Positions 17,842-25,659 of a stretch of 64,000 nucleotides of DNA are shown here, piece by piece (positions within the stretch are counted from its first letter, which is position 1; every line of letters starts with the position of its first letter). This DNA is from Salinigranum halophilum. Its GTDB lineage: Archaea > Halobacteriota > Halobacteria > Halobacteriales > Haloferacaceae. Below the pieces are notes generated by a model. That model searched no databases and was not told the DNA's origin. It saw only the letters and a program-made list of their open reading frames with translations. The stretch lies in contig NZ_ML660182.1 of assembly GCF_007004735.1 (NCBI RefSeq), forward strand, positions 1 through 64,000. Reading direction: 5' to 3'. The position numbers were made by a program, and so were the translations under genes.

Positions 17842-18942
17842 ATGGACTACGACGAGCCGCTGTTCTTCCACGTCATCCAGTACGCGACCAACGCGGACAG
17901 GGACGTCGTCGACATGGTGAGCGGTAACCCCGACTGGGACCCGCCCGCCGCCCTCCGGGAGGGGCTGCACGAGTACGCCGACGCGCCAACCGCGGCGTTT
18001 CAGTACCCGCCGAGTGACGGGCTCAGGGAGTTGAGAGAGGAAATCGCCGAGCGCCGGAACGTCGACGTCTCCCGCGTCATCGTCTCCATCGGCGGTGGCG
18101 AGGCGAACTACCTCGCGATGGCCCGCGCCATGGAGCGCGACACGGGCGACGAGTTCGTCCTCACCGACCCCGTCTACCCGTACTATCCGGGCAAGGCGCA
18201 GATGCTCGGCGGCCGGACGACGATGGTCCCGGTCCACGAGGACGGCCAGCTCGACATGCCCGCGATGCGCGAGGCGATCTCCGACGAGACGGCCTGTATC
18301 GTCGTGAACACGCCGAACAACCCCACCGGGGCGGTGTACCCGCGCGAGGTCATCGAGGAACTCGCCGACCTCGCGGCGGCCCACGACGCGCTCCTCGTGG
18401 TGGACGAGGTGTACGACCACTTCGACTTCTCCGGCGAGTTCGAGTCGGCGCTCACCGTCGACTCCGACCACACCGTCGTCACCTCGTCGTACTCGAAGAC
18501 GTTCGCCATCACGGGCTTCCGCGTCGGCTACGCGGTGTTCCCCGAGGCGCTCGTCGAGCAGGCGCGGACCAGACACATGCTCGTCAACGTCACCGGCGCG
18601 CGCCCCTCTCAGGCGGCCGTGCTCGCGGCGCTACGGAGCGCCGGCCCCGAGTACTACGAGGGCGTCCGCGACTCGCTCCGGACCAGAATCGACGCCTTCT
18701 GTGACGCGCTCGACGCGGCCGGGGCGGACTACACCCGACCCGAGGGGGCGTTCTACGTCCTTGCGCGCTTCGACGGCTTCCCGGGCACGATGGAGAACGT
18801 GAAGCGGCTCATCGACGAGGCGGGCGTGGCCGGGATGCCAGGCGAGGCGTTCGGCGAGGCACGCGACGAGTGGATCCGCTTCGCGCTGTGTACCCCGCGG
18901 GCACAGGAAGCGGCCGAGCGACTGGCCGAGTACTTCGCCTGA
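17842..18942 (+). CDS. Pyridoxal-phosphate aminotransferase class I/II
   Basis: A 366-residue fold-type I enzyme. Markers: VDMVSGNPDWDPP near residue 20, QYPPSDGLRELREEIA, GGGEANYLAMARAM, NTPNNPTGAVYP near residue 160, VVDEVYDHFDF, the PLP lysine in SSYSKTFAITGFRVGY near residue 218, and a C-terminal Arg in WIRFALC. Transfers an amino group between an amino acid and a 2-oxo acid; aspartate- or aromatic-type specificity cannot be chosen by eye. The ATG giving MDYDEPLFF is used. Next gene is 57 bases downstream. Confidence 0.92.
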   Translation: MDYDEPLFFHVIQYATNADRDVVDMVSGNPDWDPPAALREGLHEYADAPTAAFQYPPSDGLRELREEIAERRNVDVSRVIVSIGGGEANYLAMARAMERDTGDEFVLTDPVYPYYPGKAQMLGGRTTMVPVHEDGQLDMPAMREAISDETACIVVNTPNNPTGAVYPREVIEELADLAAAHDALLVVDEVYDHFDFSGEFESALTVDSDHTVVTSSYSKTFAITGFRVGYAVFPEALVEQARTRHMLVNVTGARPSQAAVLAALRSAGPEYYEGVRDSLRTRIDAFCDALDAAGADYTRPEGAFYVLARFDGFPGTMENVKRLIDEAGVAGMPGEAFGEARDEWIRFALCTPRAQEAAERLAEYFA

Positions 18943-18999
18943 CCCCGTGTCGCTCCCGAGACCGACGGGTACACAAGGCTCGGCGGTCGAGAGCGAGAC

Positions 19000-20244
19000 A
19001 TGACGAACATCGACGTCGAGGCGGTCGACTCCGTGGACGAGGAGGGGGACGACGACCACGTTCACGACGCCACGGACGGGGCGACCGGCGCGGCCGACGG
19101 CGACGCCATCGAGGTGGAGATCGGTCCCATCGAGGACAGCGACACCGACCTGCCCGTCGGCGTCGACGCCCCCGAGTACGTCCTCTACGGGGGGAAAGGC
19201 GGCGTCGGCAAGACGACGATGGCGGCGGCGACGGCGCTCGCCTCCGCGGCCGACGGGACGGCCACGCTCGTCGTCTCGACCGACCCGGCGCACTCGTTAT
19301 CCGATACGCTCGAGGTCGACGTCCCGCCGCGGCCGACTCAGGTTCGCGACGACGTGCCGCTTTACGCCGCCGAAATCGACCCCGAGGCGGTCGCACAGGG
19401 ACCATTCGCCGGCGGGGAGTTCGACCCCGGTTTCGGCGCGGCCGACGCCGATGGTGGCCCCACGGGGGCGGCCGCCGGCCCGGGCGGAGTTTCCGGGAGC
19501 GACGAGAACCCATTCACCGGCGGCGCGGGCGACGACCCGATGGGGATGGGTGGGCTCGGCGACCTCTTCGGCGGTGAGTCCCCGCTGAGCGGACCGATGC
19601 CCGGTGCGGACGAGGCGGCGGCGATGCAGCAACTCATCGAGTACCTCGACGACCCACGCTTCGAGCGCGTCGTCGTCGACACCGCGCCGACGGGCCACAC
19701 GCTCCGCCTCCTGGAACTCCCCGAGGTGATGGACTCGATGGCCGGCCGCCTCCTGAAGATGCGCGAGCAGTTCTCCGGGCTGATGGACGGCCTCAAGGGG
19801 ATGTTCGGCGGTGGCTCCGAGCCGGAGAGACCGATGGCCCAACTGGAAGAACTCGCAGAGCGCGTCGAGCGCCTCCGGACGGTCCTTCGGGACCCGACGA
19901 AGACGGACTTCCGGGTGGTGATGGTTCCCGAGAAGATGAGCGTCCTCGAATCGGGGCGTCTCATCCGGCGGCTGGACGAGTTCGGGATCCCGGTCCAGAC
20001 CGTCGTCGTGAACCAGGTGATGGAGAACCTGACGGAGGTCACGACCGAGGTCGACCCCGAGTGGGTCGTCTCGCCGGACCTCGACGGCTGCGAGTTCTGT
20101 CAACGGCGCTGGAAGGTCCAGCAGGGCGCGCTCTCGGAGGCGATGGAGATCTTCCGCGGACACGACGTCAAGCGCGTGCCGCTGCTGGCCGACGAGGTGC
20201 AGGGCGAGGCCGCGCTCCGGGTCGTGGCGGCCTGTCTGCAGTGA
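19000..20244 (+). CDS. Get3/ArsA-family ATPase with acidic N-terminus and Gly-rich insertion
   Basis: A 414-residue protein. Residues 1-58 are an acidic extension. YVLYGGKGGVGKTTMAA (residues 62-78) is the deviant Walker A of the ArsA/Get3 group, with STDPAHSLSDTL, VVDTAPTGHTLRLLELPEVM and VVVNQVMEN following. A Cys pair C364-x2-C367 (CEFCQRRW) matches the dimer zinc site of Get3 proteins. Residues about 140-200 are a low-complexity Gly/Ala/Pro/Asp insertion (ADADGGPTGAAAGPGG). Get3 targets tail-anchored membrane proteins; no arsenite genes are nearby, so that role is favoured. Confidence 0.9.
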   Translation: MTNIDVEAVDSVDEEGDDDHVHDATDGATGAADGDAIEVEIGPIEDSDTDLPVGVDAPEYVLYGGKGGVGKTTMAAATALASAADGTATLVVSTDPAHSLSDTLEVDVPPRPTQVRDDVPLYAAEIDPEAVAQGPFAGGEFDPGFGAADADGGPTGAAAGPGGVSGSDENPFTGGAGDDPMGMGGLGDLFGGESPLSGPMPGADEAAAMQQLIEYLDDPRFERVVVDTAPTGHTLRLLELPEVMDSMAGRLLKMREQFSGLMDGLKGMFGGGSEPERPMAQLEELAERVERLRTVLRDPTKTDFRVVMVPEKMSVLESGRLIRRLDEFGIPVQTVVVNQVMENLTEVTTEVDPEWVVSPDLDGCEFCQRRWKVQQGALSEAMEIFRGHDVKRVPLLADEVQGEAALRVVAACLQ

Positions 20245-20254
20245 GCGGTCGAGG

Positions 20255-21085
20255 TCAGGAGAGTTTCCGCAACAGGCCGAACGCGCTGTCGCGCAGCGAG
20301 TCGGGGACGAACCGACCCAGGACGGCGACGGCGGCGACGGTTCCGACCGGGTAGCGCGCGGCGGGTTTCGTCGCCGACGCCGCGTTGACGATGTCGTCAG
20401 CGACCCGTTCCGGTGATTCCTCCCAGAACCCGCCCCCACCGACGGCCTGCATGTCGTCGAACGCCTTGTAGAACGAGTCGTACGCCTCCGAGCGGTCGAG
20501 TTCTTCCGCGGTGACCTCGTCGGCCGCCCGCTGGTCGAACTGCGTGTCGACCGGGCCGGGTTCGACGAGGACGACGTCGATGTCGTACTCGTCGACCTCG
20601 ACGCGGAGCGCGTCGCTCATGGCCTCGAGCGCGAACTTCGAGGCGCAGTAGACGCCGCCGCCGGGAAACGAGAGCCGCCCGGCCACGCTGGAGACGTTGA
20701 CGATGGTCCCCGACTCCTGCTCGCGCATGTGCGGCAGGACGGCGCGTGTGAGCCGGTGTGGGCCGTAGACGTTGACGTCGAACTGGTCGTGGACCTTCTC
20801 GGTGGGGACGTCCTCGACGGGGCCGAACTGCGCGTAGCCGGCGTTGTTGACCAAGCAGTCGATACGGCCGTGTTCGTCGACGATGCGGGAGACGACGCGG
20901 TCGACGTCCTCGGGGTCGGTGACGTCGAGCGTCGAGATGTCACAGCCACGGTCGCCCAGCGTCTCGATGTCGGCGGGGTTGCGAGCGGTGGCGTACACCT
21001 CCCACTCCTCGTCGAGGAAGGCGAGCGCCGTCGCGCGGCCGATTCCTGACGAACAACCGGTGATGAGGACCGTCTTGGGATGCAC
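20255..21085 (-). CDS. Short-chain dehydrogenase/reductase
   Basis: A 276-residue classical SDR. LITGCSSGIGRATALAF at residue 6 is the cofactor glycine motif, VNNAGYAQFGPVED near residue 85, NVSSVAGRLSFPGG holds the catalytic Ser, and VYCASKFALEAMSDALR contains the Tyr-x3-Lys pair. The pattern of LVEPGPVDTQF and helix-rich C-terminus resembles oxidoreductases acting on lipids or retinoid-like alcohols. Convergent with the Get3-like gene, with ten bases between stops. Confidence 0.92.
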   Translation of the reverse strand: MHPKTVLITGCSSGIGRATALAFLDEEWEVYATARNPADIETLGDRGCDISTLDVTDPEDVDRVVSRIVDEHGRIDCLVNNAGYAQFGPVEDVPTEKVHDQFDVNVYGPHRLTRAVLPHMREQESGTIVNVSSVAGRLSFPGGGVYCASKFALEAMSDALRVEVDEYDIDVVLVEPGPVDTQFDQRAADEVTAEELDRSEAYDSFYKAFDDMQAVGGGGFWEESPERVADDIVNAASATKPAARYPVGTVAAVAVLGRFVPDSLRDSAFGLLRKLS

Positions 21086-21153
21086 GGCGGTACGTCGGAA
21101 CGCGGACAGTTAAGTGCCACCGATTGCGGAGGTTCGGTCGCGTTCTCCTGCCG

Positions 21154-21960
21154 TCACGCGTCTTCGAGGTACTCGGCTTTCACTTCGTCCGCGTACGCGT
21201 CCGCGAGTCGCGTCGGCTCCGGCAGTTTGTACCCGTCACAGCAGCGGACGACGAGGTCGGCCGCGGTCCCCGCGGAGACGCGGTGGCCGGGACTGACGTA
21301 CAGGGGATTGATCTTTCGACTCGACGCGTACTGTCTCGACTGGACGGCGTAGCCGATGACGCGGCCGTCGGGGGCGTCGACGTCGCTGTCCGCGAGAATT
21401 GGCGTCCGCCACCCCTCGGGCCGGCCGTCGACGGACTCGCGGGGGCGACCACAGAGGAGCGACTTCGCGATGCCGACGCTCGGGCGGTCGAAGACGACGC
21501 CCATGTGCGTCGCGAGCCCGGCCTGTCGGTAGTGGATGCGGCCGCTCCCGTCGAAGAAGAGGAGGTCCGGGTCGGTCTCCAGTTCGGCGAGGGCGTCGAC
21601 GATGGGGCCCCCCTCGCGGAACGAGAGCAGACCGGGGACGTACGGAATCGAGAGCGGGGAGACGGCGTGTGCGCGCTCGACCACTTCCCCACCCTGGAGA
21701 CAGACCACGGCGCTGACGGCCGCGTCGTCGAGGAACGCCTGGTCGATACCGGCGACGACGGGCGCGTCCGGCCCGGTTCGGTCCCGGCCGCCGGGCCCGA
21801 GTGTCGACTGCGGTCCGTCGACACCGCTCCCGATGCGTGTGGGGTCGAAAGTGAACTCGTCGGCGAACGAGGCGGCCTCGGCGACCCGTCGCTGGAGCGT
21901 TTTCATCTCCTCGCGCGTCGCCGAGGCGTCGGGCAGGTACTGGGGGAAGTGCGGCTCCAT
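21154..21960 (-). CDS. nfi: Endonuclease V
   Basis: A 268-residue DNA-repair nuclease that nicks near deoxyinosine. GIDQAF near residue 70 supplies the first catalytic Asp, PYVPGLLSFREGGP the conserved wedge region, LLFFDGSGRIHYRQAGLATHMG the second catalytic Asp and neighbours, and VGIAKSLLCGRP the usual end of the core. The ATG giving MEPHFPQYLPD lies one base after the rhomboid stop codon, so the two are an operon with the rhomboid first. The N-terminal 60 residues are haloarchaeal, with MKTLQRRVAEAASF. Confidence 0.92.
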   Translation of the reverse strand: MEPHFPQYLPDASATREEMKTLQRRVAEAASFADEFTFDPTRIGSGVDGPQSTLGPGGRDRTGPDAPVVAGIDQAFLDDAAVSAVVCLQGGEVVERAHAVSPLSIPYVPGLLSFREGGPIVDALAELETDPDLLFFDGSGRIHYRQAGLATHMGVVFDRPSVGIAKSLLCGRPRESVDGRPEGWRTPILADSDVDAPDGRVIGYAVQSRQYASSRKINPLYVSPGHRVSAGTAADLVVRCCDGYKLPEPTRLADAYADEVKAEYLEDA

Positions 21961-21961
21961 C

Positions 21962-22885
21962 TCAGAACCGACCGCGACCCGGGCCGCCCGCGCCGCCGCC
22001 CCCACCGAACTGGAGCGACTTCGGCACGCCGACTTTCCCCTTCACACGGCCGCCGTACGCGAGTCCGACGACGAGGCCGACGAGGTGGGCGAAGTGGGCG
22101 ACGTTGCCGCCGAGGGCCCCGACGCCGTTCGCGGCACCGAAGCCGGCGACGAGGCTGAACGCGGCGAAGCCGAAGGTGAGCACCCACAGTGGCATGGGGA
22201 TGATGAAGTAGAGGTACACCTTCAGGTTCGGGTTCAACACGGTGAGCACGCCGAGGACGCCCATAATCGCGCCGGAGGCACCGACGACGCCGGGACCGAA
22301 CGGGCCCGTCGTGACCAGCGTCGTCCCCACCTGCGCGAGCCCTGCGAGGATGCCCGCGCCGAAAAAGAGCGCCGTGAACCGCTTCGTGTTGAGGTAGCGC
22401 TCGACGACGGGGCCGAAGAAGTACAGCGCGATGCTGTTGAACGCGATGTGGGTGAAGCCGCCGTGGGCGAACACCGAGGTGACCCACGTCCACACGTACT
22501 CGATGCTCCCGGGGTTGAGGACGAACACGGCCTGCCACACGCCCGAGCGGGGCCCGAACCCGAGGACGAACGGGAAGAGGAAGTACTGCAGGGCGAACGT
22601 GATCCACATCAGCCCCAAAAAGAGGTAGCTCATGTTCCCGCGGAAGTAGCCGAGCGGGCCGCCCGTCGACGTCACCCGGTCGAGGACGCCCTTCGAGCGA
22701 CCGCCCCGATTCTCGACCGAGTCGTCGAAGTCGCTCTCGAAGACGCCGGCGGGGTCGTTCCAGTCGTTCAGCCCGGGACAGTTGTGGTTCTCCGGGAGGC
22801 GATGCTCCCCGCAGAACGTCTGCCCACAGCGCCGACACTGGTACGGCAAGTTCTCCTCCTTGCCGCACGCGTCACACTTCGCCAT
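21962..22885 (-). CDS. Rhomboid intramembrane serine protease with N-terminal AN1-type zinc finger
   Basis: A 307-residue protein. Residues 4-36 fit the AN1 zinc-finger spacing exactly: C4, C7, C17, C20, C25, H28, H34, C36. Residues 85-290 have six or seven membrane helices with WTWVTSVFAHGGFTHIAFNS (rhomboid His/Asn region), the catalytic Ser in GVVGASGAIMGVLG and the partner His in NVAHFAHLVG. The C-terminus is a Gly-rich tail GGGGGAGGPGRGRF. It would cleave substrates within the membrane; the finger might recognise ubiquitin-like or other partners, which is inference. Confidence 0.92.
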   Translation of the reverse strand: MAKCDACGKEENLPYQCRRCGQTFCGEHRLPENHNCPGLNDWNDPAGVFESDFDDSVENRGGRSKGVLDRVTSTGGPLGYFRGNMSYLFLGLMWITFALQYFLFPFVLGFGPRSGVWQAVFVLNPGSIEYVWTWVTSVFAHGGFTHIAFNSIALYFFGPVVERYLNTKRFTALFFGAGILAGLAQVGTTLVTTGPFGPGVVGASGAIMGVLGVLTVLNPNLKVYLYFIIPMPLWVLTFGFAAFSLVAGFGAANGVGALGGNVAHFAHLVGLVVGLAYGGRVKGKVGVPKSLQFGGGGGAGGPGRGRF

Positions 22886-22950
22886 TACGCAGGGTTAACG
22901 GCGTGGTGCTAAAAGGGATTGCCCTCCTGGGCACGCGTAGAACACACGAC

Positions 22951-23112
22951 TCACGCGTCGTCTGGCTCGGTGTCGGCCGTCGACCGGGCGTCTTCGTCCG
23001 CTGCTGCCGGGGCCGGTGCGGGGACGACGGTCCGGTGGTCGATGCCGACGCGGGGACGGGTGGAACTCATCTCGGCTTCGACTACGTCGTTCGGCCACAA
23101 AAGATTACCCAT
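22951..23112 (-). CDS. Small unrecognised protein, 53 residues
   Basis: A short open frame reading MGNLLWPNDVVEAEMSSTRP at the N-terminus, then a Pro/Ala/Asp/Glu-rich C-terminus ending EPDDA. Codon use has the G/C third-position bias of neighbouring genes and the acidic tail is typically haloarchaeal. The ATG follows an AT-rich ATGAATTATGCGC, compatible with a leaderless promoter. A second in-frame ATG at 23070 would give 39 residues. No motif is recognised. It lies alone between the pyrophosphatase and the rhomboid operon, same strand as both. Confidence 0.5.
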   Translation of the reverse strand: MGNLLWPNDVVEAEMSSTRPRVGIDHRTVVPAPAPAAADEDARSTADTEPDDA

Positions 23113-23243
23113 GCGCATAATTCATCGTGCGGTTCCGCGGGAATAACCGAGACACATGACTCTCGAGGTCGGTCGTCCGACCGATGGGTCGGGCGTCGGC
23201 TCCCGCAGCCCCGACTCGCGGTGAGAAGATCCGGGTGTCGGGC

Positions 23244-23777
23244 TTACGCGAAGTTCTCCTCGTAGAGGTCCATCGCGTGCTCGATGGCGTCCTTGGCGGC
23301 CTGGGCGTCCTCCCAGCCGAGCGTCTCGACCTCTTTGCCCTCCTCGAGGTTCTTGTACGTCTCGAAGAACTCCGCGATCTCGGCTCTCGTCTGCGCGGTG
23401 AGGTCGTCGACGTCGGTGATGTGGTCGTAGCGGGGGTCCTCGGTGGGGACGGCGATGACCTTGTCGTCCTGTTCGCCGTCGTCGTCCATCCCCATCAGGG
23501 CGACGGGACGGGCCTCGATGATGCACCCGGGGAAGGTCTGGTCCTCGACGAGGACGAGCACGTCGAACGGGTCGCCGTCGTCGTAGTAGGTCTGCGGCAT
23601 GAAGCCGTAGTCGGAGGGGTAGTGGACGTTCGAGTGGAGGACGCGGTCGAGGACGACACCGGGGACGTCCTTGTCGTACTCGTACTTGTTTCGCTCTCCC
23701 TTCAAACACTCCACGACGGCGTAGACGACGTCCGGGGCGTCCGGTCCGGTCTCCATGTCTTCCCAGAGATTGACCAT
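23244..23777 (-). CDS. ppa: Inorganic pyrophosphatase
   Basis: A 177-residue soluble family I pyrophosphatase hydrolysing PPi to phosphate and pulling biosynthetic reactions forward. NKYEYDKDVPGVVLDRVL carries early substrate-binding Lys/Glu/Arg, HYPSDYGFMPQTYYDDGDPFDV holds the Tyr and the signature Asp triplet (DGDPFDVLV) that binds Mg2+, and VPTEDPRYDHITDVDDL the later acidic and Lys-type region. Full length. Single gene with an A/T-rich upstream gap. Confidence 0.95.
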   Translation of the reverse strand: MVNLWEDMETGPDAPDVVYAVVECLKGERNKYEYDKDVPGVVLDRVLHSNVHYPSDYGFMPQTYYDDGDPFDVLVLVEDQTFPGCIIEARPVALMGMDDDGEQDDKVIAVPTEDPRYDHITDVDDLTAQTRAEIAEFFETYKNLEEGKEVETLGWEDAQAAKDAIEHAMDLYEENFA

Positions 23778-23852
23778 ACGTCTCCGTCCGCTGAGTAGCG
23801 CAAAAATCCGTCGGTATCGGTAGACGACCGGTTGACGGGCCGAGCGCGTCCG

Positions 23853-23860
23853 TTTATAAC
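23853..23860 (+). promoter_or_regulatory. Strong TATA-like box at the edge of an AT-rich pocket
   Basis: TTTATAAC stands 25 bases before an ATG at 23882 that opens a 49-codon frame to 24031. The spacing is exactly that of a leaderless haloarchaeal gene, but the frame has low G/C third positions and no haloarchaeal acidic bias, so the promoter could instead drive the PadR gene with a long leader. Confidence 0.45.
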
Positions 23861-23900
23861 AGTCGGCGACCTGTCTTATTCATGACTACAAACATCACTC

Positions 23901-23917
23901 GTGACCGAACCGGTCAC
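23901..23917. repeat. Short perfect inverted repeat in the PadR upstream region
   Basis: GTGACCG-AAC-CGGTCAC: 7-base arms and a 3-base centre, about 140 bases upstream of the PadR start and about 45 bases past the TATA-like box. It is a candidate operator or small hairpin. Confidence 0.4.
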
Positions 23918-24037
23918 TATCTGCCGAAAACGCTGGAACACGGGCGTATACTGGATAAATTCTACTCACACACGTACTGTTTTAGCACTGAAAATACCGA
24001 AATAAATAATGGTACAAGAAGTGTTAAGTAGTCCGAT

Positions 24038-24057
24038 GACATGTCCAGATATATGTC
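24038..24057. promoter_or_regulatory. Candidate autoregulatory palindrome over the PadR start codon
   Basis: GACAT and ATGTC flank a 10-base centre, and the left half is itself the palindrome GACATGTC. The site overlaps the likely start codon at 24053, where a repressor could block transcription start or translation. No other copy was looked for systematically. Confidence 0.3.
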
Positions 24058-24412
24058 AGAGGCACAAACCCTGGGCACAGAGTCTGGCATGGCGCGGGAC
24101 CTCACCGCGTTCCAACAGAACATCCTCGTCATTCTCGCCGAGGAGCCGATGTATGGACTTGCAATCAAGCGACACCTCGAAGATTACTACGGTACCGAGG
24201 TCAACCACGGGCGACTGTACCCGAACCTCGACGACCTCGTCGAGATGGGGCTCGTGAACAAGAGCGAACTCGACAAGCGGACGAACCAGTACGAACTCAC
24301 CGACGACGGTCACCAGACCGTCCTCGACCGGTTCAACTGGATGCTGTCGAAGTTCGTCACGAGCGAGGAGCGCGCGGACGAGGTCCGCGAGCTCGTCGAC
24401 GGTCACCTGTAG
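24053..24412 (+). CDS. PadR-family winged-helix transcriptional regulator
   Basis: A 119-residue protein: FQQNILVILAEEPMYGLAIK at residue 18 and LEDYYGTEVNHGRLYPNLDD near residue 40 are the PadR winged-helix core, followed by VNKSELDKRTNQYELTDDG (wing) and a C-terminal helix for dimer formation. PadR proteins usually repress nearby or own genes. I start at the ATG giving MSEAQTLG; another ATG 12 bases upstream would add MSRY. The gene sits in an unusually AT-rich pocket. Its stop overlaps by ten bases the stop of the convergent gene. Confidence 0.9.
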   Translation: MSEAQTLGTESGMARDLTAFQQNILVILAEEPMYGLAIKRHLEDYYGTEVNHGRLYPNLDDLVEMGLVNKSELDKRTNQYELTDDGHQTVLDRFNWMLSKFVTSEERADEVRELVDGHL

Positions 24413-24957
24413 CTGGGTCGGTCACACCCAGCGGCGTCGAACAGGAGTCTCAACGACTCCTCTATCACCGCCTTTTGCTCCGCAGTCGGCCACGCGTTGC
24501 GCGGATAGTACTCCTCGAGGAACTCCTTCACCTCGCGGCCGGAGGCCGCTTCGATACGCCGCGTGTAGTGGTTCCCCATGAAGTCGGCGAACGCCCGGGC
24601 GTTCGCCGCGTGGACGACCCCGTGTTCCTCGCCGAGCCGTTCGACGAGGTCGGCGTTGTCGGCTTCGACAGCCTGCCACTCGTCGTCCGCGCCCGCGCCG
24701 GAGAGCGAACGTTCGACCGCACGCGAGAGGTCGTCCATCCGCTCGGTGCGTGCGACTCCGTCCTCGAACCAGTCAGACGGGTTCAACACGAGCGTGTCGT
24801 CGTCCTCACGGTAGCGGGCCGTGTAGCCGTGTTCGGCCAGGAGTTCGTCGCGACGGTCGCGGTGAGCCGCCGCCTCCTCGGGGTTCGGCACGTCACGTGC
24901 GAGTCGGGTCAGCCGTTCGGCCTCGTCGAGCAGTTCGTCTGGAAGGTCGTCAGCCAT
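24403..24957 (-). CDS. Conserved haloarchaeal protein downstream of RNase HI
   Basis: A 184-residue acidic helical protein starting MADDLPDELLDEAERLTRLA. Recognisable stretches are RRDELLAEHGYTARYRED, LVLNPSDWFEDG and FMGNHYTRRIEAAS; it ends EESLRLLFDAAGCDRPSYR. No catalytic motif is evident. Its start overlaps the end of rnhA by eight bases, so translation is coupled and a role with RNase HI or in nucleic-acid metabolism is plausible but unproven. I recall it as a haloarchaeal DUF family companion of rnhA. Confidence 0.8.
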   Translation of the reverse strand: MADDLPDELLDEAERLTRLARDVPNPEEAAAHRDRRDELLAEHGYTARYREDDDTLVLNPSDWFEDGVARTERMDDLSRAVERSLSGAGADDEWQAVEADNADLVERLGEEHGVVHAANARAFADFMGNHYTRRIEAASGREVKEFLEEYYPRNAWPTAEQKAVIEESLRLLFDAAGCDRPSYR

Positions 24958-25543
24958 CGTCGAGCGCCTCGTTCGCTAGGGAGTCGGCGCGGTCGTTTAT
25001 CTCCCGCGGAACGTGTTCGAGCGACCAGCGGTCGAACCCCGAGAGCAGTTCGAGTGCGGTGACGCGCCGCTCGCGCAGGTCGGGGTCGTTCGTGTTCCAC
25101 TCGCCGCGGACCTGCTTGACGATGAGTTCGGCGTCGCCGCGGACGTCCACTTCGTCGAAGCCGTGGTCGCGGGCGACCTCCAGCGCGCGAATCAACGCCT
25201 CGTACTCCGCGCGGTTGTTGGTCGACTCGCCGATGCGCTCGCTCCCTTCGGCGACGACTCCGTCGGCCGTGACGATGGCGTACCCCACCGACGCCGGGCC
25301 GGGATTACCGCGACACGCCCCGTCGAAGTAGACGTGCGCACGACCGCCACTCTCGCGGAGGTGTCCGAGGAGGTCGACGGGTGTCGCCCCCTGCACGACC
25401 ACCTTGTCGTCGTAAGCGACGGCGACGGCCCCCCCGTGCGACGCTCGCCACCGTTCGTACTCGGTGTTGCCGGGTTCGACGTCGACGCCGGCGGCTTCGA
25501 GCCGTCGGCGAGCCTTCTCTGGGTCACACGCAACGCTTGGCAT
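24950..25543 (-). CDS. rnhA: Ribonuclease HI
   Basis: A 197-residue enzyme cutting the RNA of RNA-DNA hybrids. Catalytic residues are visible as D74 (YFDGACRGNPGP), E113 (NNRAEYEAL), D137 (VRGDAELIV) and D187 (NDRADSLAN). Residues 1-62 form an extra N-terminal domain with WRASHGGAVAVAYDDKVVVQ, common in haloarchaeal RNase HI and reminiscent of a TBP-like substrate-binding module; the latter is a guess. The ATG giving MPSVACDPEK is used. First of a two-gene operon, divergent from tfb. Confidence 0.93.
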   Translation of the reverse strand: MPSVACDPEKARRRLEAAGVDVEPGNTEYERWRASHGGAVAVAYDDKVVVQGATPVDLLGHLRESGGRAHVYFDGACRGNPGPASVGYAIVTADGVVAEGSERIGESTNNRAEYEALIRALEVARDHGFDEVDVRGDAELIVKQVRGEWNTNDPDLRERRVTALELLSGFDRWSLEHVPREINDRADSLANEALDDG

Positions 25544-25659
25544 CGTCCCCGCTTCGGGAACCACGTATTAAGTGCGTTCGTCCTCGCCGACACCGTGTGC
25601 CGCGTTCGCACGCCGGCCCCCACGCTTAAGTGTCAGTGGAGGTGGTAGTGAAAAATGTG

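Noticed and set aside
23882-24031. 49-codon protein gene
   Set aside because: Promoter spacing is ideal, but codon use and amino-acid composition are unlike the genome, so it is reported only as a promoter and as part of a finding.
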